Shown: positions 1 through 7,703, counted from the first letter of the stretch. The stretch is DNA of 9,454 bases from Desulfocapsa sp. (GCA_030638765.1 DAOWDZ010000103.1:1-9454); one strand, 5' to 3'. Notes: generated by a model not told the origin, from the sequence alone. Translations and numbers: made by a program.

Positions 1-660
1 AAATCCGGATATGCTTTGGATTCAAGTGGTATTGATATTGTAATTACGGGAGCCCCAGCAGCGAATCGTTTAAAAGTAAAGGTTCATGGAATTGCAGCTC
101 ACGCCGGGCTAAATCCGGAGCAGGGAGTTTCTGCATTTTGTCTCGCAGCTCGAGCAATTGCTGATCTTCGTCTTGGTCGTCTGGATGAACAGTCAACGGC
201 AAACTTTGGGCTGATTCATGGCGGTGTTGCAACCAATATTGTTCCTGATTTGATCACCATGGAAGGAGAAGTTCGTTCTCATTCTCCTGAAAAGCTCGAA
301 GACTATACTCATGAAATTGAATCCACCTTCCTGAAGGTTGTGGAGGGTTGGTCAGCACAGACAGGAAGCGGTAGACGCCCATCCGTTGAAGTTAATGTGG
401 AAAAAGAGTATCCAGTGATGCATCTGAATGATGATGATCAGGTTCTAACTCGGATACGGCAAGCAGAAGAATTACTTGATCGGAAGATTGCGTTCCAGCT
501 TACAGGTGGTGGCTCAGATGCTAATATTTTTAATGGCCATGGTTTGAAGACTGCAATCATTGCAACGGGAATGACAAATGTTCATACCATCGACGAATGC
601 ATTGACCTTGCAGACCTTGTCAGTGTGACGGAGTTATTGCTGGCAATCGTGTCTGTATAA
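1..660 (+). CDS. M20-family metallopeptidase, PepT-like (5' truncated)
   Basis: The frame is open from base 1 to a TAA at 658-660, so the N-terminus lies outside the window. About 219 residues are visible and roughly 150 are missing by comparison with the usual family length. The visible part starts in the inserted lid/dimerisation domain; GIAAHAG with the following LNPEQG and the IHGGVATNIVPD segment are typical of M20 peptidases. It ends with the second half of the catalytic domain: GGGSDANIF and then TGMTNVHTIDE, whose His is the expected C-terminal zinc ligand. Family knowledge suggests a cytosolic dizinc aminopeptidase acting on small peptides (peptidase T-like). The first metal ligands and catalytic Asp/Glu cannot be checked here. 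Other M20 amidohydrolases are possible. It converges on selD with 26 bases between the stop codons, and no terminator is visible there. Confidence 0.85.
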   Translation, partial: KSGYALDSSGIDIVITGAPAANRLKVKVHGIAAHAGLNPEQGVSAFCLAARAIADLRLGRLDEQSTANFGLIHGGVATNIVPDLITMEGEVRSHSPEKLEDYTHEIESTFLKVVEGWSAQTGSGRRPSVEVNVEKEYPVMHLNDDDQVLTRIRQAEELLDRKIAFQLTGGGSDANIFNGHGLKTAIIATGMTNVHTIDECIDLADLVSVTELLLAIVSV

Positions 661-686
661 GCACTTTGTGGGCTAATGTCGTTATT

Positions 687-1739
687 CTAAATGAGTTCCA
701 CCATCCCGCTTTCACCTTCTACTATCTCTCCAATGTCCGCAAAAGCCAGCGGATAGCCCTGACCTTTAAGATTGCTGAGGATTACCTCACTCGCCTCAGG
801 AGGTGCTGCGATAAGCAGGCCACCTGAAGTCTGAGGATCAACCAGCACCATTTCAATGCTGTCAGTAGCAGATTCGCTTTTTCGTAGCCATTTTGAATAA
901 AACGTGCGGTTTGTGTAAGCACCTTTTGGGATGATGCCCATATTAATGTAATCAATACATCCTGGAATAACAGGAATCTGTTTTGTAAATATTCTGGCAG
1001 TGACCTCAGAGGCCATCACCATCTCATGAAGGTGACCCAATAGTCCAAAACCTGTTATATCAGTGCAGGCGTTTACCCGGTAGCCCTTGTCTCTTGCACT
1101 GGCCACAGCATCAGCTGGAGCACGGTTAAGGGTGGCCATTATCTCTGTAATTTCTGTTTCAGCTGAGGTATTAGCAAGGTCTCCCTTCAGGGCAGTGGCG
1201 ATGATACCAGTGCCAAGTGGTTTGGTGAGGATTAATCTGTCGCCAGCTTGAGCACCACTGTTGAGGAGAACCCGGTCCGGATGAACAAGTCCAGTCACCG
1301 AAAGGCCGTATTTCAACTCACTGTCTTCCACGGAATGACCGCCGACTAAAAGTGCTCCGGCCTCCTCCACCTTTGACAAACCTCCCTTGATGACCTCGCG
1401 AAAAACCTCAAGCTCCATTGTTTTAACAGGGCAAGCCAGGATATTCATGGCAAGTAGCGGAGTTCCGCCCATGGCATATACATCGCTTAGGGCGTTGGCG
1501 GCTGTGATTTGACCAAATCGAAAAGGATCATCAACTATAGGAGTAAAGAAGTCCAGCGTCTGAATAAGAGCCGTTTCGTCATTGAGACGGTATACTCCGG
1601 CATCATCACAGGTTTCAGCCCCGACAATTAGTCGGTCATTTTTGGGTAAGGTAATACCACGTAGTATCTGGCTCAGGTCCCCTGGGCCTAGTTTTGCGGC
1701 TCAACCTGCAGCTTTTACGGTCGATGTAAGTTTTATCAT
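687..1739 (-). CDS. selD: Selenide, water dikinase SelD (selenocysteine-containing)
   Basis: SelD makes selenophosphate from selenide and ATP, the selenium donor for selenocysteine and for selenium-modified tRNA. Reading the in-frame TGA at 1703-1701 as selenocysteine gives 350 residues, the normal family length. The protein begins MIKLTSTVKAAGUAAKLGPG. U13 sits where E. coli has catalytic Cys17, and K16 matches its essential Lys20. Next come CDDAGVY (nucleotide/metal-binding Asp pair), LDFFTPIVDDPFRFGQ and ANALSDVYAMGG, all SelD hallmarks. The C-terminal half has TDITGFGLLGH and DPQTSGGLL. Without recoding, the gene would be called only from an internal ATG at 1472, losing 89 residues that include the active site. 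ATG at 1739 is the only in-frame start after an upstream stop at 1763-1761; no strong ribosome-binding site precedes it. The gene is divergent from purF. Confidence 0.95.
1672..1703 (-). promoter_or_regulatory. Sec-UGA codon and candidate bacterial SECIS element in selD
   Basis: The TGA of codon 13 (1703-1701) is followed after 9 bases by a hairpin-forming stretch (1691-1672). The outer CUAGG can pair with CCUGAG, with a bulged G. Inner C-G pairs close a small loop containing CAGG/AGG. The loop lies about 18-20 nucleotides after UGA, inside the window in which bacterial SECIS loops recruit SelB. Guanines in the loop fit known bSECIS elements. The fold was drawn by eye, not computed, so exact pairs are tentative; the coding context makes UGA recoding itself very likely. 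Confidence 0.75.
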
Positions 1740-1828
1740 TTCAGTATGGGGAATAAAATTTCAGTTATCTCCCTTTAACCCTATCTATACCAGACAGTAA
1801 AAAATAAAAGAGGGTAAAAGGTGCTTTA

Positions 1829-1858
1829 TTGTTGAATTTACATGAAACATATTATAAA
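1829..1858 (+). promoter_or_regulatory. Candidate sigma-70 promoter for purF
   Basis: TTGTTG at 1829-1834 and TATAAA at 1853-1858 are separated by 18 bases. Transcription would start near 1865, leaving a leader of about 100 bases before purF. The -35 match is only fair and the region is AT-rich, so this is tentative. No better candidate was seen between selD and purF. Confidence 0.35.
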
Positions 1859-1879
1859 TCTTTTTAGCAGATTTTATTA

Positions 1880-1914
1880 AAAGGCACAAAGATATTCGTT
1901 TTCTTTGTGCTTTT
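1880..1914 (+). terminator. Strong hairpin with U-rich tail in the purF leader (attenuator candidate)
   Basis: AAAGGCACAAAG (1880-1891) pairs with CTTTGTGCTTTT (1903-1914) over 12 base pairs, with one G-U pair and an 11-base loop, followed by CCATTTTTAT. As + strand RNA the G-U pair is tolerated; on the - strand it becomes a C-A mismatch, which favours a function in RNA read toward purF. No + strand gene ends here, because selD points away. It is therefore better explained as a leader hairpin or attenuator of purF than as an ordinary end-of-gene terminator. Its few G-C pairs are a weakness. Confidence 0.5.
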
Positions 1915-1967
1915 CCATTTTTATAGAGATTTACCCGCCGAACCACCTTTAAACAAGGAATACTTTG

Positions 1968-3389
1968 ATGGATAGCAGCAGTGTACAGATTGTGGAAGAT
2001 GGGCGTCCCAAACATGAATGTGGTGTCTGTGGTATTTTTGGCCATGAAGATGCATCCAAACTTGCTTATTTTGGTTTGTACGCTTTGCAGCACAGGGGAC
2101 AGGAAAGTGCTGGCATTGTAGCTTCAGACAATGGAGAGGTCTCAATTCATAAAGCCATGGGCCTTGTTCCTGAAATCTTTTCAGAGAATATCCTCCAGGG
2201 TTTACCAGGATCAATGGCCATGGGCCATGTTCGGTATTCCACCACAGGCTCTTCCAACGTAACAAACTCTCAACCCCTTATGGTTACTCACAGAGGCTGT
2301 ACTCTCGCCGTTGCCCATAATGGAAACCTTGTTAATTCAATGGAACTGCGTCAGGATCTGGAAAATAAGGGCTCTATCTTCCAAACTTCCATGGATAGTG
2401 AAGTTGTTCTTCATTTGATGGCACGAACCACCCATCTTGGCTTGGATCGGGCTCTTATTGAATCGTTTTCCTGCTTAAAGGGAGCCTACTCCATTTTGTT
2501 AATGACTGAGGATACCCTTGTAGCCGTCCGGGATCCTGGTGGTTTTCGACCACTGTGTCTTGGAAAACTGAATAACGGTGCCTGGATTGTAGCTTCTGAA
2601 ACCTGCGCTCTTGATCTGGTTGAAGCTGAGTTTATTCGTGATGTGGAGCCAGGTGAAATACTCATAATTACTAAGGATGAAATTCGCTCTGTATTTCCAT
2701 GGCCCAAGCAAAAAACATCGTTTTGCATCTTTGAACAGGTCTATTTTGCCAGACCAGATTCGGATATATTTGGAATAAACGTCTATGAAACCCGAAAACG
2801 CATGGGAGAAATAATGGCACGGGAATCCGGTGTGAAAGGGGATTTTGTCATGCCCTTTCCTGATTCTGGAAATTATGCTGCCATAGGATTTTCCAGAGAG
2901 TCCGGTATCCCACTTGAGATGGGAATGATTCGTAATCATTACGTTGGGCGGACGTTCATAGAACCAACGCAATCGATGCGGGACTTTAATGTACGGGTGA
3001 AACTTAATCCTGTCAGGTCGCTGTTAAAGGGAAAACGGGTAGTTATTGTTGAAGATTCCGTGATTCGAGGTACCACTGGCAAAAGCAGAGTGAAGGCTCT
3101 TCGGGAAGCTGGTGCTGCTGAAGTACACATGATGGTCAGTTGTCCTCCAACCCGCTTTGCCTGCTATTATGGCATTGATTTCCCCTCTTCGGATCAACTT
3201 ATCGCAAAGAACAATTCCCAGAAGGAAATTGCAGCTCATCTGGGGCTGGATTCAATCTATTACCTGAGTCTTGAAGGATTAGTTGAAGCTACGGGACTGA
3301 AAGATGATGCGTTCTGCCTTGCATGTTTTAATGGCCAGTACCCCGTTGAACCCGATAGAAATTTTACAAAGCACGCTTTGGAAAAATAG
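1968..3389 (+). CDS. purF: Amidophosphoribosyltransferase PurF ([4Fe-4S] type)
   Basis: PurF catalyses the first committed step of de novo purine synthesis: PRPP plus glutamine gives phosphoribosylamine. The start at ATG 1968 is chosen because AAGGAA (1955-1960) sits 7 bases upstream; a TTG one codon earlier is less likely. The protein has 473 residues. An N-terminal glutaminase (class II, Ntn-type) domain follows a 17-residue propeptide, with nucleophile Cys18 in HECGVCGIFG and then LQHRGQESAGI. The phosphoribosyltransferase domain has the PRPP loop VVIVEDSVIRGTTGKS. Four cysteines match the iron-sulfur ligands of the Bacillus subtilis-type enzyme: C253 (FCIFE), C399 (FACYYG), C450 and C453 (CLAC). 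This implies an oxygen-sensitive [4Fe-4S] enzyme made as a proprotein. It is followed after 8 bases by a ferredoxin gene. A leader hairpin upstream may regulate it. Confidence 0.97.
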   Translation: MDSSSVQIVEDGRPKHECGVCGIFGHEDASKLAYFGLYALQHRGQESAGIVASDNGEVSIHKAMGLVPEIFSENILQGLPGSMAMGHVRYSTTGSSNVTNSQPLMVTHRGCTLAVAHNGNLVNSMELRQDLENKGSIFQTSMDSEVVLHLMARTTHLGLDRALIESFSCLKGAYSILLMTEDTLVAVRDPGGFRPLCLGKLNNGAWIVASETCALDLVEAEFIRDVEPGEILIITKDEIRSVFPWPKQKTSFCIFEQVYFARPDSDIFGINVYETRKRMGEIMARESGVKGDFVMPFPDSGNYAAIGFSRESGIPLEMGMIRNHYVGRTFIEPTQSMRDFNVRVKLNPVRSLLKGKRVVIVEDSVIRGTTGKSRVKALREAGAAEVHMMVSCPPTRFACYYGIDFPSSDQLIAKNNSQKEIAAHLGLDSIYYLSLEGLVEATGLKDDAFCLACFNGQYPVEPDRNFTKHALEK

Positions 3390-3397
3390 GGGCACTA

Positions 3398-3589
3398 ATG
3401 ACGAAAAAATTTATTGTAATTGATGTATATGAATGCAATGGGTGTGGAGCTTGTGTGGAAATTTGTCCTGAAGTTTTTGGGATGGATGATTATGAAAAAG
3501 CGATTCTTTTAGATCCTGATGCTGAAATCACAGAGAAGGTTGAAGAGGCTGCCGCTTACTGTTCTCAAAAATGTATCACTTTCGAATAA
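3398..3589 (+). CDS. Small ferredoxin, [4Fe-4S], monocluster type
   Basis: This is a 63-residue acidic electron-transfer protein. CNGCGACVEICPEVF gives cysteines 13, 16, 19 and 23. Near the C-terminus YCSQKC gives C55 and C59. By comparison with Desulfovibrio-type monocluster ferredoxins, C13, C16, C19 and C55 should bind one [4Fe-4S] cluster, with C23 as an extra cysteine. The usual proline after the last ligand is replaced by serine (S56). AGGGG at 3388-3392, overlapping the purF stop, lies 5 bases before the ATG. The 8-base gap from purF suggests co-transcription. A link to the iron-sulfur cluster of PurF is an attractive idea but only an inference; the electron donor and acceptor are unknown. 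Confidence 0.93.
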   Translation: MTKKFIVIDVYECNGCGACVEICPEVFGMDDYEKAILLDPDAEITEKVEEAAAYCSQKCITFE

Positions 3590-3681
3590 GAAGTTTCACT
3601 TCGTATTGTATTTGTTATATGCTAATTGAAATGAGTGAGGAGTTTTAGATTCTTTTATTAACGAAGTATTTTTCTGGTTAG

Positions 3682-4581
3682 ATGGATAATTTTGCACTGA
3701 CAAAGCTGCTTGGGTCTGGTCAAAGTAAAGATCTGCTGGATGAAATTCAGGACATTCTGAGCCTGATGGTACCGAATTTTAAGCAGAATTTACTCGTCGA
3801 GCTGCACCGTGAGATCGGTCTGATCTTTGCTGGTGAACATCCCGATTATCGCCAGTCAAATACAAAGTACCATAATCTCGATCATACTTATAGCGTTGTT
3901 CTGGCAACGGCGAGACTATTCCATGGTCTCTTCTGTGATGGCTGGCCTGCTTCTGAAGAAACCATTGCAAAAGCACTGTATAGCGCCTACTTTCATGATT
4001 GCGGATTACTGGTCAAAGAGTCCGAAGTTGCTGAAACCGGAGCGACCTACACCGTAGGCCATGAAAAACGGTCGGTATTTTTCATGGCAGATTATCTGAA
4101 AGAGAAAGAATTTCCCCCTTCTTTTATCACAGATTGTTCCGTTATTATTCAGTGTACCAACCTCAGCATTGACCCGGCGTCACTGTTTTTCCCATCTGCT
4201 GAAATGCAGTTGGCCTCGTTTGCTGTAGGATCCGCTGATATCCTGGCTCAAATGGCCGATCGTTATTATTTGGAGCGTTTACCGCTACTCTTCCAGGAAC
4301 ATCAGGAGGGGGGTGTAGCGGACCATAATTCTGCCATGGAACTTATGGAGCAAACCTTCAAATTTTACAATGATCTTGTAAAGAATCGCTTATCCAATGA
4401 CCTTGGAGATCTCACTAAATATATGCAGGTTCATTTTCGTGAGCGTTGGGGGGTGGATAAAAACCTCTATCTGGACAGTATACATAATAACATTATGTAT
4501 CTTCATTCGATTGTAGAGTTATGTGATACCCATACTGAGGAATCACTCAAGAAGTACTTACGACGTACCCCACCGTCATAA
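3682..4581 (+). CDS. HD-domain metal-dependent phosphohydrolase, substrate unknown
   Basis: The protein has 299 residues with no signal peptide or membrane segment. An N-terminal helical part (about 1-60) is followed by an HD-type fold. YHNLDHTYSV gives H64 and H68, AYFHDCG gives the H105-D106 doublet, VGHEKR gives H127, and GSADILAQMAD offers a late Asp (D186 or D193). H68, H105, D106 and a late Asp would be the metal ligands. The YHN-x-x-H spacing recalls cyclic-nucleotide phosphodiesterase catalytic domains, so a nucleotide or cyclic nucleotide substrate is possible but unproven. The start is fixed by a TAG codon immediately upstream (3679-3681) in the same frame; the ribosome-binding site is poor. 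The 92-base gap from the ferredoxin gene leaves operon membership open. It converges on the 68-residue gene 12 bases away. Confidence 0.8.
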   Translation: MDNFALTKLLGSGQSKDLLDEIQDILSLMVPNFKQNLLVELHREIGLIFAGEHPDYRQSNTKYHNLDHTYSVVLATARLFHGLFCDGWPASEETIAKALYSAYFHDCGLLVKESEVAETGATYTVGHEKRSVFFMADYLKEKEFPPSFITDCSVIIQCTNLSIDPASLFFPSAEMQLASFAVGSADILAQMADRYYLERLPLLFQEHQEGGVADHNSAMELMEQTFKFYNDLVKNRLSNDLGDLTKYMQVHFRERWGVDKNLYLDSIHNNIMYLHSIVELCDTHTEESLKKYLRRTPPS

Positions 4582-4593
4582 CAGGGTTTTTGT

Positions 4594-4800
4594 TTATTTC
4601 TGTCGTGGATCTTTTCCTGTTTCAAACATTTCAAAAAGATCATAAAACAGCCTGGATACGGCACTGAAATGGGTGGCGGATCCTGAATTTGCATAAGCCT
4701 TTGTCAGTTCCATGGCTCGTGCGAAACTTTCTTGAGAATCAGATCCTTCCGGTGTTTTCAGCACATTAACCATTCGTTTTCCTATGTCGTTGTCATCCAT
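4594..4800 (-). CDS. Small hypothetical protein (68 residues)
   Basis: I do not recognise a family. The product is a soluble, mostly helical-looking protein of 68 residues, with an acidic N-terminus (MDDND) and a lysine/arginine tail (PRQK). It has no cysteine, signal peptide or membrane segment. AAGGAG lies 4 bases upstream of the ATG, an excellent ribosome-binding site, which is the main reason to accept it. It lies 63 bases downstream of pepF on the same strand and could be the last gene of that cluster. Segments such as FARAMELTKAYANSG and SRLFYDLFEMFE look like amphipathic helices, so it may bind a partner protein; this is inference. Confidence 0.72.
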   Translation of the reverse strand: MDDNDIGKRMVNVLKTPEGSDSQESFARAMELTKAYANSGSATHFSAVSRLFYDLFEMFETGKDPRQK

Positions 4801-4863
4801 AAATTCTCCTTGTTTGTTATACGTAGAAGTATTTTATCTTAAAAGTACGGCTAGTGACGACTT

Positions 4864-6633
4864 TTATTCGATACTTTCAAGCATATCTTCTATAACGCCT
4901 AATCCGCCCTGCCAGAAAGAAGGGTCATTCAGATCGATGTTGAATGGGGTGAGCAGTTCAGCTGGAGATTTACTTCCTCCTTCTGACAGAAGATGAATAT
5001 ATTTTGGTATAAAATCAGTTCCTTCCTTCTTATATATTCGATAGAGTGCCAGAACCAGTAATTCTCCAAAGGCATATGAATAGACGTAGCCCGGGGTGTG
5101 AAGAAAGTGCGGAATGTAAGACCACCATATGCCATAATGCTCTCCAAGTGTCACCGCATCGCCAAACATTGCCTCCTGGCTGTTCATCCAGAGTGCAGAA
5201 AGGTCTTGAGTTGATATCTCCCCCTTATCCCGACGCTGGTTGTGAATCATATCTTCAAAACGATTCATGGAGATCTGTCTAAAAACAGTGGCAAAGATTG
5301 ATTCCAGTTTCTGACAGGTAAAAGCCTGCTTTTCTGCTGTATCATCAAGAGAATCAAGCTGCTTGTGGAAAATCAGGAGTTCGGCAAAGACGGACGCTGT
5401 TTCAGCAAGAACCAGAGGTGTGTCACTGTTAAAATAGCCTTTTTCTTTTGCGAGATACTGATGGATTCCGTGGCCAAGTTCATGGGCCACCGTTGAGACA
5501 TCACGAAGATTACCGGTGTAATTCACCAGAATATATGGATTAGCATCCGGTACGGCGGGGTGTGCGAAAGCTCCGCCTCTTTTGCCATCGAGTAATGGTG
5601 CATGTATCCAGTTCTGGTCAAAAAACATGGCGCCAATATCTGCCATTTCTGGTGAAAAAGCGCGAAAACCGCCAAGCACCATGTTTTTGCATTCTTCCCA
5701 TGAAACAAGTTTGTCCGGCAGAGAAGGGAGTGGAGCATAACGATCATAATCGTGGAGTGTTTCAAAGCCTAATAACTTCTTTTTTACCGTATAGTAGCGC
5801 TGCACAATGTCATAACGATCAGTACAACTGCTCACCAGGGCATCGACAGTCTTATCGTCAAGTTCATTGGAGAGGTTTCGCGAACTCACCCATGAAGGAT
5901 AGTTGCGAAGCCTGTCATCAATCATCTTCTCTGCAAGAATGGTATTGAAAATATGACTCAAGATATGAAGCTGACTCTGTAAACCTGTCGTGAGCTCAAG
6001 TGCTGCATTTTTACGCACATCACGGCTGGTATCGTAGAGGTCTGAGAGAACCTCCTCCTCACTTCTTTTCTTTTCTCCAAATTCAAGATGACCCATTAAT
6101 TTTTCAAAAAGAGTGAGCCAGCTTTCACGTCCAACTGGAGAGATTTCCACCAATAAGGATTCTTCAGAATGGGAAAGAAGATACTGTGCATATTTGCGGA
6201 GATTTATGAGGTAATGGCGATAGGGGGCAGTATCATCGGTGGCAAGCAGTTTGTCAGCAGAAGCTTGATCCATCTTGGCCCATTCGAGATCAAAGAAGAC
6301 CAGTTCTTTGTTAATGCTACTGGCATCCTCTTTACTTTTTTGAAGAAAGGCTCCAGCCGCATCGTTTTTAACCTGTGTTACAAAGTTAAGAAAGGCGTAT
6401 GTGTCGATACGTCCCAAGTTGACCTGAATACGTTCAATACGCCGCACTGTTCTGGCAAAGGTCTCAGGGGCGAGGGTGGCAAGTTTTCCAGCACAATCCT
6501 CTTTGATAAGTTCTGCTTCCTGTTTGCAGAGATCAAGGTCATCCTGAAGAAGTTCGTCTTGTGGTGAATCGTAAAGGGATTCAAGGTTCCAAAGTACATC
6601 CGATGTACCAAGGTCTTTATTTAAAGATGACAT
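4864..6633 (-). CDS. pepF: Oligoendopeptidase F, M3 family zinc metallopeptidase
   Basis: This cytosolic zinc peptidase degrades short to medium peptides. The 589 residues are close to the normal length of about 600. The N-terminal helical domain (about 1-200) shows the PepF/M3 pattern, starting TSDVLWNLESLYDSP. The catalytic site is HELGH (H384, E385, H388), and the third zinc ligand is E411 in LAETASVFAE, at the expected spacing. Toward the C-terminus HFLHTPGYVYSYAFG matches the substrate-binding His/Tyr region of M3 enzymes. AGGA lies 7 bases before the ATG. It is 54 bases downstream of the membrane-anchored unknown gene, on the same strand. With a PepT-like peptidase also in the window, peptide turnover is well represented, but the two are not adjacent. 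Confidence 0.95.
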   Translation of the reverse strand: MSSLNKDLGTSDVLWNLESLYDSPQDELLQDDLDLCKQEAELIKEDCAGKLATLAPETFARTVRRIERIQVNLGRIDTYAFLNFVTQVKNDAAGAFLQKSKEDASSINKELVFFDLEWAKMDQASADKLLATDDTAPYRHYLINLRKYAQYLLSHSEESLLVEISPVGRESWLTLFEKLMGHLEFGEKKRSEEEVLSDLYDTSRDVRKNAALELTTGLQSQLHILSHIFNTILAEKMIDDRLRNYPSWVSSRNLSNELDDKTVDALVSSCTDRYDIVQRYYTVKKKLLGFETLHDYDRYAPLPSLPDKLVSWEECKNMVLGGFRAFSPEMADIGAMFFDQNWIHAPLLDGKRGGAFAHPAVPDANPYILVNYTGNLRDVSTVAHELGHGIHQYLAKEKGYFNSDTPLVLAETASVFAELLIFHKQLDSLDDTAEKQAFTCQKLESIFATVFRQISMNRFEDMIHNQRRDKGEISTQDLSALWMNSQEAMFGDAVTLGEHYGIWWSYIPHFLHTPGYVYSYAFGELLVLALYRIYKKEGTDFIPKYIHLLSEGGSKSPAELLTPFNIDLNDPSFWQGGLGVIEDMLESIE

Positions 6634-6687
6634 GAGAATATCCTGTTGTGGGTGAAAGTATATGGGGGAAACAGCTCATTATAGAGC

Positions 6688-7173
6688 TCATTGTTCCATA
6701 AACTCAATAATGCTAAATGAAGAAAAGAGCCAGTCTCCATTTATCTTTTTTGTTTGAATATTGAGTTCATAGGCTTCTGTGAACCTGTCATTTGTGATTT
6801 TTCCTGTGATTTTCAGGGTTGTTATGAGTTCAGCCAGATCTTCCTTCGGAAAGCTGATGGTGGTGTCATAAAAGGTGAAAAGTGTTTCAGGGAGCATTCT
6901 TTTCATTGTAAGCATACGGTCTGTGAATTCTTTTTTTGTTAATTCACGATTGATATTGAAAGATTCCATGGAAACCATGCAGGGATCTGTGCAGAGTTTT
7001 CCAGCTAGTGCTCCTTTTTTTACAATTGCAAGGGTTGCCTCTCCTTTGGGGGATGAGCAATATTCAGCAAGTGTATCAAGATTTCTGCGGATTTCTTTTT
7101 CGTCGTTTGGAAAGAGTAGTATCGCTGCAACTGCCAGAACAACAATCAGTATAATTCCAATTTTATTATTCAT
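6688..7173 (-). CDS. Membrane-anchored hypothetical protein
   Basis: I do not recognise the family. The 161 residues begin with one hydrophobic segment (about 5-21, GIILIVVLAVAAILLF) without a clear cleavage site or lipobox. The protein is therefore probably anchored in the inner membrane with about 140 residues in the periplasm. The rest is a mixed alpha/beta stretch ending KINGDWLFSSFSIIEFME. This ending resembles small periplasmic proteins of the NTF2-like kind in shape only; it is a weak impression. Three cysteines (AEYCSS, KLCTDPCM) could form a disulfide. GGTGGAG lies 7 bases before the ATG. The ATG overlaps the lepB TGA (ATGA), so translation is probably coupled to the signal peptidase. 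Confidence 0.8.
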   Translation of the reverse strand: MNNKIGIILIVVLAVAAILLFPNDEKEIRRNLDTLAEYCSSPKGEATLAIVKKGALAGKLCTDPCMVSMESFNINRELTKKEFTDRMLTMKRMLPETLFTFYDTTISFPKEDLAELITTLKITGKITNDRFTEAYELNIQTKKINGDWLFSSFSIIEFMEQ

Positions 7174-7670
7174 GGGATAACTCCACCAACAATTCTCTTT
7201 ATCTGTACCTGTCCAAAGGTATGTCTCGACATGAGAGTACCGCGATTATCTCCCACCACATAGACATGATCTGCTTTGATCTTTCTCGGTGGCAGGTTCC
7301 ATGGAGTATGATACTTCACATAGAGCTCCTGAGTCTGCTTTCCATTGATAAAAAGAGCTCCCTTTCTGAATTCCAGAGTTTCTCCAGGAAGTGCAATGAT
7401 ACGTTTGAGCAGCATGACACTTTTTCCGGTAAACCGAATGGTCACAATATCAAAACGTTTTATTTGTGAAAACAGATATTGCGGTCGCCAGCAGAACGCA
7501 AATGATGCATCCTTATATGTTGGCTCCATGCTCTTTCCCTGAATACGCATGGGGATAAGAATATAACTGAATATCAGATAGCAGTTGAGACTGAGAAATA
7601 GAATACGGACAAGGTATCTTTTGTCGATTGAAGGAAATATAAATCGTTTGAATTTCTCAGGAAGTGCCAT
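7170..7670 (-). CDS. lepB: Signal peptidase I (S26 family), short form
   Basis: Signal peptidase I removes signal peptides from exported proteins at the outer face of the inner membrane. The 166-residue protein has one N-terminal membrane segment (about 20-40) and then the S26 boxes in order. The nucleophile is S47 in GKSMEPT, the general base is K89 in LLKRIIALPGE, and the late GDNR box is followed by SRHTFG. The interval between GDNR and SR is one residue shorter than in the usual GDNRxxSxDSR pattern. The protein is near the small end of the family, as in Gram-positive or simplified enzymes, so it may be a specialised second signal peptidase. An in-frame TGA directly precedes the ATG and fixes the start; the nearest Shine-Dalgarno (AGAGG) is a rather distant 12 bases away. 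mobB ends 33 bases upstream. Confidence 0.92.
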   Translation of the reverse strand: MALPEKFKRFIFPSIDKRYLVRILFLSLNCYLIFSYILIPMRIQGKSMEPTYKDASFAFCWRPQYLFSQIKRFDIVTIRFTGKSVMLLKRIIALPGETLEFRKGALFINGKQTQELYVKYHTPWNLPPRKIKADHVYVVGDNRGTLMSRHTFGQVQIKRIVGGVIP

Positions 7671-7703
7671 TCAAGCCATACGCCTCTCGGAGTATCGGGT
7701 ATT

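Noticed and set aside
1582..1800. Open + strand frame of 72 codons over the selD start
   Set aside because: It is antisense to the selenocysteine-containing N-terminus of selD, which has clear family motifs; no ribosome-binding site or recognisable product.
1921..2265. Long - strand open frames over the start of purF
   Set aside because: They lie opposite well-conserved purF coding sequence and give low-complexity products without family resemblance.
3590..3602. Small hairpin GAAGT-TTC-ACTTC directly after the ferredoxin stop
   Set aside because: Only five base pairs and no proper T run; too weak to call a terminator.
5562..5948. 128-codon + strand frame inside pepF
   Set aside because: Antisense to the M3 peptidase around and upstream of its HELGH codons; no start signals and a product unlike a folded protein.
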